Positions 17,288 to 23,796 of a DNA stretch of 37,592 nucleotides are shown in pieces. Source of the DNA: Verrucomicrobiota bacterium (GTDB lineage: Bacteria; Verrucomicrobiota; Verrucomicrobiia; Limisphaerales; JADLHS01); the NCBI GenBank assembly GCA_025457745.1, contig JALOTT010000001.1:1-37592 (forward strand). The letters are read 5' to 3'. Each line of letters begins with the position of its first letter. Positions within the stretch are counted from its first letter, which is position 1. The notes beneath the pieces are model-generated. The model was not told where the DNA came from. It saw nothing but the letters and a program-made list of their open reading frames with translations, and searched no databases. The position numbers and the translations under genes were made by a program.

Positions 17288-17653
17288 TTACGAAGACAGC
17301 ACTAGCTCGTGGACCGGATAACCGAGAATCCCCCGGACACTGCCGGAATCGTCGGCCACCTGGAAAAGCTCTCCGTTGATCTCGTAGCGCGCGTTCCATT
17401 CCACGCCGAACTGTTTGCGGTTTTCAGTGATCCCCAACGGGATCGTCTGGCCCTCGCGCGCGAGGCAGCGAGCCAGATGATCTTCAGGATCAAGCATCCA
17501 CGCGTCGCGATTGGCGCAGAAAAAGATGACGGGGCCGAGTCGTACCGCACGTGTGTCACCCCGTAACGCGCATTGTTGGATTCGGATCGCTTCCTGTGTG
17601 AAACTTGTCTTGTCCAGTTCGGCGATCCGGACATCGGTCTTGGATGTCGCCAT
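17288..17653 (-). CDS. Hypothetical protein, second gene of the SNF2 operon
   Basis: 121 residues, unrecognised. It begins MATSKTDVRIAELDKTSFTQ and is mixed alpha/beta, with two aromatic blocks (LGPVIFFCANRDAWMLDPED, then FGVEWNARYEINGELFQVAD). The start is well supported: a GGAGGAGC ribosome-binding site lies eight bases upstream, inside the end of the SNF2 gene, and only three bases separate the SNF2 stop from this ATG. The tight spacing implies production together with the helicase and perhaps a shared role. Confidence 0.7.
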   Translation of the reverse strand: MATSKTDVRIAELDKTSFTQEAIRIQQCALRGDTRAVRLGPVIFFCANRDAWMLDPEDHLARCLAREGQTIPLGITENRKQFGVEWNARYEINGELFQVADDSGSVRGILGYPVHELVLSS

Positions 17654-17656
17654 GAG

Positions 17657-20482
17657 TCAAAGCTCCTCCAAGCATTGAAGCACAGGTTGCCACGGATGAG
17701 CGACATCCGCCTGCAACGCGCGCAATGGCGTCAGCGCGTCCTTCCAGCAGTGCGACAATGGGGGCAGCAGTGCCTCTTCGAATGTCGGCGGTTCGGGCAT
17801 GCGGGCTTCGACGGCCAACGCACGACCCAGTGCAAGCGCCGCGTCCAACAATGCCGCGCGGGCTTCCTCGACCAGTTCGCCACCGCCGAGCAACCGCGCC
17901 ATCTTGAATTTGCGCGCCGCTTGGGTGCGATGCGTATCAGCTTTGGCGCGTTCCTCGGCGGAGAGCGGCGCGGGTGAATCAGCCTCCGGCTCCGGGAACA
18001 GCGGGCGGTTCGCGCGGGTCGTCACCGAAATCAATCCCGCCGCGGCCAGGCGCTCCAAGGCTTCGTGCGTGGCGCGATCCACTACTTCGAGTTGCACCGG
18101 CGCAAGCGGATCACTTTTGCCCGGGCCGAAAAAGTCCTGATGCAAATCGCTCAACCGTTCGCGCCATTGCGCCGCGTCGCGGTCCACGACGACGTAGAGT
18201 ACCGAGTGCGTGCCGGCGCTGGGATAGCGCTCTTCGCAGTGGAGCAACGCGCCGTTGATCCGCTCGCGGGCCTTGCGGGCGAAACCCAGCGGGCGGTCGG
18301 CGGGGAGCGAGGATTTCAGATTTGCGATTTCAGATTGCAGATCGCCGTCCGGCCCCGTCGCGGCGGGCTTGGCGACGACCAACTGCTCCAGCTTCGCCAG
18401 GAATGCCTGCCGACCGGTGCGCAGTCTGATCTCTTGGAGGTTGCCCTTGAGATCAAGCACGCCGTCGGAAAGCGCCTGCTTGTGCGCCAGTGTTTCGAGC
18501 ATCTTCTGTTCGATGGTTTTTTCGGAGACGAGGTTGATCACCGTCACCGGTTTGGTCTGGTGCTTGCGCCAGGCGCGGGCGATGCGCTGTTCGAGCTTCG
18601 CCGGGTTCCACGGCAGGTCGCAGTTGATGACGACGCTGGCGTTCTGGAGGTTCAGACCGGTGCTGCCGCTGTCGGTGCTGAGAAACACGCGGCAGGCGGG
18701 ATCGTTCTTGAAACAATTGATCTCGGCGCGCCGGCGGCGCTGCGGCACGGTGCCGGTGTGCCAGGCGAAGCCGAGGTCGAGCTTCTCACACAACTCGCGC
18801 ACCAGTTGGAGCATCCGCTCCCATTCGGAGAAGATGATGACCTTGGCGTCGTTCTCGCGACATTCCTCCAGAATCTTTTCCAACTCGCCGAGTTTCGGGC
18901 ACACCTTGTCTTCCGGGTCGAGGATGTAATTGGTGTCGCACGTCATCCGCATCATGTTCAAATGCCGCAGCAGCTTTTCCTGCTCTTGCTGCGTGAGTGG
19001 GCGGCGCTTGGCAAGGTGCGCCAGCCGGGCGACGACGCCCTCGTGGCCATCGTATTCGCCCTGCTGCTGCGGGCTGAGCGGGACGAAATGATTCCGGTCA
19101 GTGCGGTCGGGAAGTTCGGTTTCCACCTCGGCCTTGCGGCGGCGCAGCATGTGCGGCGCGATCCGTTCGTGGAGTTGTCGCAGGTTGCGGTAGCCGGCAG
19201 GCCGCCCGCGGTCGTCCAACTCGTAAAACTCGCGATTGAAACGGAACAACGGGCCGAGCACTGAGGGGTTGAGGAAATCCATCAGCGAATGAAGTTCGTC
19301 AATGCGGTTCTCGATGGGCGTGCCGGTGAGAACGAAGGCGTAACGGCTGCGAAGGCGTTTGATGGCCTGCGTGGTCTTGGTGCTCCAGTTCTTGATGCGC
19401 TGCGCCTCGTCGAGCACAATGATGTCCGGCTGGAGCCGCGCGTTGACTTCCAGCGCGTCGGCCAGCATCTGCTCGTAATTGACGATGGTGAAGAAGGGCG
19501 TCGCGCCTGTCTCTGATTGATTTTCAAGACCGGAAGAGCGAGACAGGCGTGACGCCTGTCCTACGTACGCTTTGAACCGCTGATGCCGCGCACCGAATAC
19601 AAGTTGCAGCGGCAAATCCGTGAAGCGCTGAATCTGCTCCTCCCACTCGGTCTTGAGCGACGCGGGTGTGACCACGAGCACGCGTCGCGCCTGACCCAGC
19701 CGATGCAGCAGCGCGCACGCGGCGATGGCCTGAATGGTTTTGCCCAGGCCCATTTCGTCCGCGAGCAGACCGCGTTCGGTGAAGGCCAGATGCAACATGC
19801 CTTCGCGTTGATACGGAAACAGCGGCACTTTGGTTTCGTGCGCCGGCCACTCGCCGCTGTGCACGCGCAATTCGTAATCGCGCCGCAATTGTTTGCGCTC
19901 CTCGGCCCGCTGCCGCAATTCCAGCCACGGCGCGACTTCCTGCGAAACGCGCAATTCGGGAAAATCCGCCTGCCGCAAGCGCTCCAGCGCCGCCACGGCA
20001 TCCTCCGGCGAGCCGTTTTTCAAAACGCCGCCGGCGTCGAACCATTCGCGCACGGCCTTCGGCAACGAGCCGCTGCCGTTGAGCAAACGCAGCGTGCCGC
20101 TTCCGGCATCCGGCACGAGATCCAGGCGATCCGAACCCTGCTTCGCCGCCGCTTGGAACAAACGCTTGAACCGCCGCTCCAGCAGCAACAGCACCGCCTC
20201 GACGTGCTTGCACGTGCCAAGCCCGTTGATGCGGAAATCCACGCAGTCGCAGGCGAACTGCCGCCCGGCCACGTCACGAATCTCGACCAAATACTTCAGC
20301 CCGCTACGCGACGCGACGCGAAAGTTGGAGAAGATGGGGTGGCGCGGGTCGGTGTTCGCGATGACGAACGCTTCGTCGCGCGCCCGTTGCCGGCGGCGAT
20401 TGATTTCGTCTTCGTCGGTGGTGCGCCAATTGTGGATCGAGGGAATGGTGACTGCGCTGGCGGCTTTAGTTTTCGTTGCCAT
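17657..20482 (-). CDS. SNF2-family helicase with N-terminal SWIM zinc finger
   Basis: 941 residues from ATG 20482 (27 bases inside the longest frame; MATKTKAASA is the natural start). A SWIM finger with C78, C80, C91 and H93 lies at the N-terminus. The SNF2 ATPase core has GLLADEMGLGKTIQ at 238-250, IIVLDEAQRIKN at 353-364 and a C-terminal lobe with KVIIFSEW, STDSGSTGLNLQNASVVINC and QRIARAWRKHQ. SNF2 proteins translocate on double-stranded DNA and remodel bound proteins; bacterial SWIM/SNF2 proteins occur with repair and defence genes. Residues of about 305-329 come from a palindromic element (19498-19564) between RFKAY and FFTIVNYEQM, just before the DEAQ motif. A second repeat-derived stretch (DLQSEIANLKS) lies in the C-terminal part. 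It leads a three-gene operon. Confidence 0.9.
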   Translation of the reverse strand: MATKTKAASAVTIPSIHNWRTTDEDEINRRRQRARDEAFVIANTDPRHPIFSNFRVASRSGLKYLVEIRDVAGRQFACDCVDFRINGLGTCKHVEAVLLLLERRFKRLFQAAAKQGSDRLDLVPDAGSGTLRLLNGSGSLPKAVREWFDAGGVLKNGSPEDAVAALERLRQADFPELRVSQEVAPWLELRQRAEERKQLRRDYELRVHSGEWPAHETKVPLFPYQREGMLHLAFTERGLLADEMGLGKTIQAIAACALLHRLGQARRVLVVTPASLKTEWEEQIQRFTDLPLQLVFGARHQRFKAYVGQASRLSRSSGLENQSETGATPFFTIVNYEQMLADALEVNARLQPDIIVLDEAQRIKNWSTKTTQAIKRLRSRYAFVLTGTPIENRIDELHSLMDFLNPSVLGPLFRFNREFYELDDRGRPAGYRNLRQLHERIAPHMLRRRKAEVETELPDRTDRNHFVPLSPQQQGEYDGHEGVVARLAHLAKRRPLTQQEQEKLLRHLNMMRMTCDTNYILDPEDKVCPKLGELEKILEECRENDAKVIIFSEWERMLQLVRELCEKLDLGFAWHTGTVPQRRRRAEINCFKNDPACRVFLSTDSGSTGLNLQNASVVINCDLPWNPAKLEQRIARAWRKHQTKPVTVINLVSEKTIEQKMLETLAHKQALSDGVLDLKGNLQEIRLRTGRQAFLAKLEQLVVAKPAATGPDGDLQSEIANLKSSLPADRPLGFARKARERINGALLHCEERYPSAGTHSVLYVVVDRDAAQWRERLSDLHQDFFGPGKSDPLAPVQLEVVDRATHEALERLAAAGLISVTTRANRPLFPEPEADSPAPLSAEERAKADTHRTQAARKFKMARLLGGGELVEEARAALLDAALALGRALAVEARMPEPPTFEEALLPPLSHCWKDALTPLRALQADVAHPWQPVLQCLEEL
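18312..18343. repeat. Short tandem-like repeat (AATCTGAAATCGC type) inside the SNF2 gene
   Basis: On the minus strand the segment reads as alternating copies of AATCTGAAATC separated by GCA, translated in frame as LQSEIANLKS. It is less GC-rich than its surroundings and lies in a linker after the helicase core, where an insertion would be tolerated. Confidence 0.5.
19498..19564. repeat. Palindromic element inside the SNF2 gene (GTAGGACAGGCGT family)
   Basis: On the minus strand it starts GTAGGACAGGCGTCACGCCT followed by GTCTC, and ends GAGACAGGCGCGACGCC. The arms are inverted repeats, but the last eight bases of the second arm (TGTCCTAC) are missing. It is translated as VGQASRLSRSS through ETGATP. 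It belongs to the same family as the element in nuoL (33704-33792). Confidence 0.85.
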
Positions 20483-20913
20483 CACACAATGATTGGCACG
20501 GCGGCGCAACCGTCAACGCTGAGTTGTTTGGGAATGTTCACCGGCTGTTCACCGCCTGCTGACAGCTTGTTGGCCGCGGCAGGAGCGCGAGCCGCCGAGT
20601 CCGTTCGGCGGGGAAGTGGTGTGTGCAAACGACGCGGCGGGAGTATGTTCCTGCCATGAAAATCACTTCCCCTCTCTTTGAAGCCTTCCTCAAATGCCCG
20701 AGCAAGTGCCATCTTCGTTCGCTGGGCGAAACCGGTTCTGGAAACGAATACGCTGAATGGGTTCGCGCTCAGGACGAATCCTATCGGCGCGAGGCAGCCC
20801 GGCGATTGCAGGAAGCCGTCCCGGAAACCGAACGTGTCGCTGCCCCACCCGGCATCGAGAGCTTCAAGACCGCCAAGTGGCGGTTGGCGGTGAATGTCGT
20901 CGCACAAACGCCG

Positions 20914-20985
20914 GACAGGAGCGCGGACAGCCTTGTCCGCGAGTCCCAGCCGGATGAAGAAACGCGCGGACTCGGCGGTCCTCAT
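20914..20985. repeat. Probable palindromic element in the nuclease remnant (GCGCGGACA type)
   Basis: Contains GAGCGCGGACAGCCTTGTCC followed by GCGAGTCC, and near its right end CGCGGACTCGGCGGTCC, which pairs in part with the left arm. It lies just before the element at 20996. The boundaries are uncertain. Confidence 0.5.
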
Positions 20986-20995
20986 CATGAAACTC

Positions 20996-21066
20996 GTAGC
21001 AGTGGACGTGAGTCCGCTCCATCTATTTCTCACGAAAGTCAGAGCCGACTCGCGTCGGCTGCTACG
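20996..21066. repeat. Palindromic element in the nuclease remnant (GTAGCAGnGGACGTGAGTCC family)
   Basis: Begins GTAGCAGTGGACGTGAGTCC and ends GACTCGCGTCGGCTGCTACG; the two arms are inverted repeats with few mismatches. It is read in frame as SSGRESAPS through SRLASAATN. The same family, with TGGCAG at the tip, forms the C-terminus of NuoM (37075-37143). Confidence 0.8.
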
Positions 21067-21268
21067 AACTTGGAATCCCGCCTCCACGCCATCCAGCGGA
21101 TTCCGTCCGAGGGCCGGGGCAGACCCGCGCAATTCATCCCCATCCGCTTCATCTACCGCAACAAGCTCACCAAAGACGACAAGCTGCTGCTGGCGTTCGA
21201 CGCGCTGATGCTTTCCGAAATCCTCGGACGCGAGATCAGCTTCGGCAAAATCATCCACGGCGACCCGC

Positions 21269-21364
21269 GTAGCCGCGCTCGTGAGCGCGCGGACACACTT
21301 GCGGCGAACCCGTCGGAACAGCCAATCGTGCCGGAAGCTTCCGCGCTTTCACAAGCGCGGCTAC
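21269..21364. repeat. Palindromic element in the nuclease remnant (GTAGCCGCGCTCGTGAGCGC family)
   Basis: Begins GTAGCCGCGCTCGTGAGCGC and ends TTTCACAAGCGCGGCTAC. The tips GTAGCCGCGCT and AGCGCGGCTAC are inverted repeats apart from one base. It interrupts the nuclease sequence between KIIHGD and LKVKTSALAGEV while keeping the frame. Confidence 0.8.
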
Positions 21365-21449
21365 AGCCACAGGTTTTGAAAGTGAAGACCTCGGCGCTGG
21401 CCGGCGAAGTGCGGAAGCGTCTCGAGAAAATGACCGCGCTGCTCGCCAG

Positions 21450-21812
21450 CCGGTAATAAACACCGTCCTTCGGTGACCGGAGCAATTCGTTCTCGAAGGT
21501 CCAATGTTCAAGGTCCGGCGAACTGTAAACCCGGTGACGGTTGTTGATGCTGAAGCCGGCGCTCTTTCCGTAGGCGGTGCCGTAAAGATAATAACGGCCT
21601 CCGAAGAATTGAAGGCAACCGTCGTGGGCGTCAATGATCTTGCCGGCCACGTCCCGCCGGGGTTCGGCGTTGTTGACGGTGGCCGTCCGAAAATTCTTCG
21701 ACTTCCCCGCCCCGTCTTGGGGTGAGCGCATTGACATGCACGAAGTTGTGAACGCCACCAGCAGGATGACGCACACGAGTCGAGGGCCGTGCGGCTTGGA
21801 AAAATTTGGCAT
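21450..21812 (-). pseudogene. 5' fragment of a GH43-like secreted glycosidase/lipoprotein gene
   Basis: From ATG 21812 leftward the frame gives a lipoprotein-type signal (VCVILLVAFTTSC, with Cys as likely lipid acceptor). It continues with DVAGKIIDAHDGCLQFFGGR, YYLYGTAYGKSAGF and VYSSPDLEHWTFENELLRSP to GVYYR at 21450. The DAHDG, YYLYGT and SSPDLEHW motifs are those of five-bladed beta-propeller GH43-type enzymes, which act on plant polysaccharides. Similarity ends exactly where the oppositely oriented nuclease fragment begins, so at least two thirds of the protein is missing. The open frame runs on into antisense nuclease sequence and is not meaningful there. Confidence 0.75.
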
Positions 21813-21977
21813 CACGAGTGGCAGCGATTCAGCCGGGCAATCCCCGAAGCGGAGAGCGCCAAGGTTCCGATGTCGAATACGAGCTTGGCCATGCGAACAG
21901 AGGGGAGACGGACGAAAAAACCAGGATGGGAAACCTGTCGCGTGGACCAAGCTTTCCATCCCGGTTTGGTTATTGGA

Positions 21978-22019
21978 CTATTTCTTTTTCTTTCCTGCTT
22001 TTTTCTTCTTGGCTGCCAT
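21978..22019 (-). CDS. Possible 13-residue lysine-rich micropeptide
   Basis: ATG at 22019 (minus strand) encodes MAAKKKKAGKKKK and a TAG stop. Four bases upstream lies GGGGGTGAT, matching eight of nine bases of the ideal GGAGGTGAT ribosome-binding site, better than at most genes in this window. A TATAAA box and an inverted repeat lie further upstream. Nine of thirteen residues are Lys, like the tail of a nucleic-acid-binding protein. No family is known to me, and the frame is short enough to occur by chance; the signals around it are the reason for listing it. Confidence 0.35.
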   Translation of the reverse strand: MAAKKKKAGKKKK

Positions 22020-22023
22020 GCGA

Positions 22024-22072
22024 ATCACCCCCATTCATTTTTGTTGGTTTATATTGCATTTGGTTCATGCAA
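22024..22072 (-). promoter_or_regulatory. Candidate promoter, operator and ribosome-binding site of the micropeptide
   Basis: Read on the minus strand: an inverted repeat TTGCAT (22067-22072) and ATGCAA (22054-22059), a TATAAA box directly after it (22048-22053), and GGGGGTGAT (22024-22032) before the ATG. The inverted repeat sits where an operator between -35 and -10 could lie. There is no good -35 hexamer at 17 bases. Confidence 0.3.
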
Positions 22073-22175
22073 ATCAGTTATAGCTTTTCGAGCTTTTCCG
22101 GTTGTATGAAAAATAACCGCTCGCTGGCAATCATTATTTCTAGGAACTGGACGAAATGTTTTACCCGCCTTTTTT

Positions 22176-23399
22176 CTACGCGCCAAATTTGTCGAACATT
22201 TTTGCGTTGGCCTGCATGAGGCGGATCAAAAACTTCGCCTCGAATACGCCGAGCGAACCGGAGTTTGCGCCGGTCTCGGTGAAACGTTCCAGCTTGTCCG
22301 AGCCGCTCAACGCCGAGTGCAGCAATGCCGGCTGCGGATGCCACGAGTGGCCCTTCACCGCGCACGGTGTCGAGTGGTCGCCGGTGATGGCGAGCACATC
22401 CGGCTTCTTCCGCAGCAGAATCGGCAGCGCAGCGTCGAAGTCCTCGATGGCCTTTTTCTTTGCGGCAAAGTTGCCGTCTTCGCCGGCTTTGTCCGTGTAT
22501 TTATAGTGGATGAAAAAGAAGCCGAAGTTGTCGAACTCGGTCAAATAACGCTCGAACTGCTCGGCGATCGTCTGCGGGCCTTCGATCTTCTTCATGCCCA
22601 CGAGTTGCGCGAGGCCCTTGTACATCGGATATACCGCGAGGCACGCCGGCTTGAGTTTGTAGCGGTCCTCGAACAGCGGAATCTCCGGCTGATGCGCGAT
22701 GCCGCGCATGAGAAAGCCATTGGCCGGCTTTTCTTTTGCGATGATCGGCAGCGCCGCCTTGTAAAAATCCGCGATCAACTTCGCCATTTTCTTCTGCTTC
22801 GCGCTCTTGGGGTCGCGCGGTCTGACGGTCGGGATGACAAAACCTTCGCGGTTCGGGTCCGCGTCGGTCAACGGCCCTTCCAGCCCCTGCCCGCGGAAGA
22901 TAACGACAAAGCGATGTTCCTTGCCGGCCTTGATGATGACCTGGGTGTCGCCGATTTTTTTTACCTTGGCGGCAAGCATCGCGCAAAGCTTCTCGCACGT
23001 CTCGGTCGGAATGCGTCCGGCGCGGCGATCGGTGACGATGCCTTTGGGGTTAAGCGTAGCAAAATTGGCGCGCGCGCATACGTCACCCGGTTTCAGTTCC
23101 ACGCCGAGGCCGAGCGCCTCAATCACGCCGCGGCCCACCTGAAATTCCAGCGGGTCGTAACCAAAAAGTCCGAGATGCCCCGGCCCGCTTCCGGGCGTGA
23201 TGCCGGGCGCGACGGGAATCATGCGGCCCTGCGCGGAATTTCTGGCGAGCGCGTCGAGGTTTGGCGTCACGGCGGCTTCGAGCGGCGTGAGATAGCCTTG
23301 TTCGGGTGTGGCCAGATCGCCCAACCCGTCGAGCACGACGAGGGCGAGCTTGGCGTTGGTTTTCAGTGTCAGTTCGGAATATTGTGCGTCTAAATTCAT
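22176..23399 (-). CDS. apgM: 2,3-bisphosphoglycerate-independent phosphoglycerate mutase, archaeal type
   Basis: 407 residues from ATG 23399. It interconverts 3- and 2-phosphoglycerate in glycolysis and gluconeogenesis. ALVVLDGLGDLA at 18-29 holds the first metal-binding Asp. LTPLEAAVTPNLDALARNS near 40 carries the Thr/Ser region of the active site, GSGPGHLGLFGYDP lies near 75, and AITGDHSTPCAVKGHSWHPQ near 340 carries the C-terminal metal ligands. It belongs to the alkaline phosphatase superfamily, in the ApgM branch common in archaea and some bacteria including Verrucomicrobiota. The longest frame adds 12 residues; ATG 23399 fits the family. It appears monocistronic. Confidence 0.92.
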   Translation of the reverse strand: MNLDAQYSELTLKTNAKLALVVLDGLGDLATPEQGYLTPLEAAVTPNLDALARNSAQGRMIPVAPGITPGSGPGHLGLFGYDPLEFQVGRGVIEALGLGVELKPGDVCARANFATLNPKGIVTDRRAGRIPTETCEKLCAMLAAKVKKIGDTQVIIKAGKEHRFVVIFRGQGLEGPLTDADPNREGFVIPTVRPRDPKSAKQKKMAKLIADFYKAALPIIAKEKPANGFLMRGIAHQPEIPLFEDRYKLKPACLAVYPMYKGLAQLVGMKKIEGPQTIAEQFERYLTEFDNFGFFFIHYKYTDKAGEDGNFAAKKKAIEDFDAALPILLRKKPDVLAITGDHSTPCAVKGHSWHPQPALLHSALSGSDKLERFTETGANSGSLGVFEAKFLIRLMQANAKMFDKFGA

Positions 23400-23520
23400 G
23401 GGAAAATCATGCGGCCAAGCGCGCCGCAGCGTCAATGGAAATGCGGGCGTGGTGAAGCGGACTTCAAGCCGGGTGTTAATCTGCCTTGCCTCGCCGGGTC
23501 GCTTGCCGTTTCCTTCTCAC

Positions 23521-23796
23521 ATGAAGCCGGGGCGAACACTTGTGGAACTGGGTGCAGAACGCTGCTCAGATGCCGAACTCTTGGCGATACTTCTCGGCAG
23601 TGGCGGACGGGGTTACTCGGCGCTCGATAGTGCCAACGCTCTGCTGGACAAATACGGCACCTTGGCGGGATTGATGAATCGTCCGCTGGATGAAATCGCA
23701 GAAATCAGAGGCGTCAAAGCTGTGCGTGCGATTCGGCTCGCCGCCGCGTATGAAGTCTGTCAAAGATTGTTGAAAGAAGTCGCACGCGACACTTGA
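23521..23796 (+). CDS. Stand-alone RadC N-terminal (UPF0758, helix-hairpin-helix) domain protein
   Basis: 91 residues. The sequence from ELGAERCSDAELLAILLGSG to IAEIRGVKAVRAIRLAAAYE matches the N-terminal helix-hairpin-helix region of RadC-type proteins, which usually has about 100 residues and is followed by a JAB/MPN metalloprotease-like domain. Here the JAB domain is absent: the frame stops in the ATG of the following methyltransferase gene (TGATG, sharing base 23796). The overlap means coupled translation, so this is not simply a broken radC, and the domain probably serves as a DNA-binding partner of the methyltransferase. The start ATG 23521 matches the domain start but lacks a clear ribosome-binding site. 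Confidence 0.75.
   Translation: MKPGRTLVELGAERCSDAELLAILLGSGGRGYSALDSANALLDKYGTLAGLMNRPLDEIAEIRGVKAVRAIRLAAAYEVCQRLLKEVARDT

Larger units (their letters stand above)
20656..21456 (+). pseudogene. 5' fragment of a TM0106-type RecB-like nuclease gene, with two or three inserted palindromic elements
   Basis: The 266-codon frame starts MKITSPLFEAFLKCPSKCHL, the N-terminus of large TM0106-family RecB-like nuclease proteins as I know them. It continues with GNEYAEWVRAQDESYRREAA, RFIYRNKLTKDDKLLLAFDA, GREISFGKIIHGD and KVKTSALAGEVRKRLEKMTA. It then stops abruptly after LLASR, where the family would continue with a Cys-rich segment and the nuclease and helicase regions. The start ATG 20656 has no strong ribosome-binding site. 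Two segments without family similarity are palindromic insertions (20914-21066 and 21269-21364); both preserve the frame. The stop was created at a junction with a GH43 gene fragment on the other strand, so this is a truncated gene. Confidence 0.75.
21813..22175. other. Gene-poor, AT-richer interval between the GH43 fragment and apgM
   Basis: Apart from the possible micropeptide and its upstream signals, no gene is supported. The interval has T-rich tracts at 21980-22010 and about 22030-22060 and is clearly less GC-rich than its surroundings. Longer frames here have no recognisable content. Confidence 0.5.

Noticed and set aside
18065-19264. Long plus-strand frame antisense to the SNF2 gene (about 400 codons)
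   Set aside because: The SNF2 motifs on the other strand are unambiguous; this frame shows no motif and exists because of GC-rich third positions.
20496-20560. Promoter search in the divergent gap between the SNF2 and nuclease genes
   Set aside because: A direct repeat (GTTCACCG) is visible but no convincing -35/-10 pair or operator could be supported.
21153-21449. Continuation of the GH43 frame into the nuclease region
   Set aside because: After GVYYR at 21450 the frame runs antisense to the nuclease remnant and loses all GH43 similarity.
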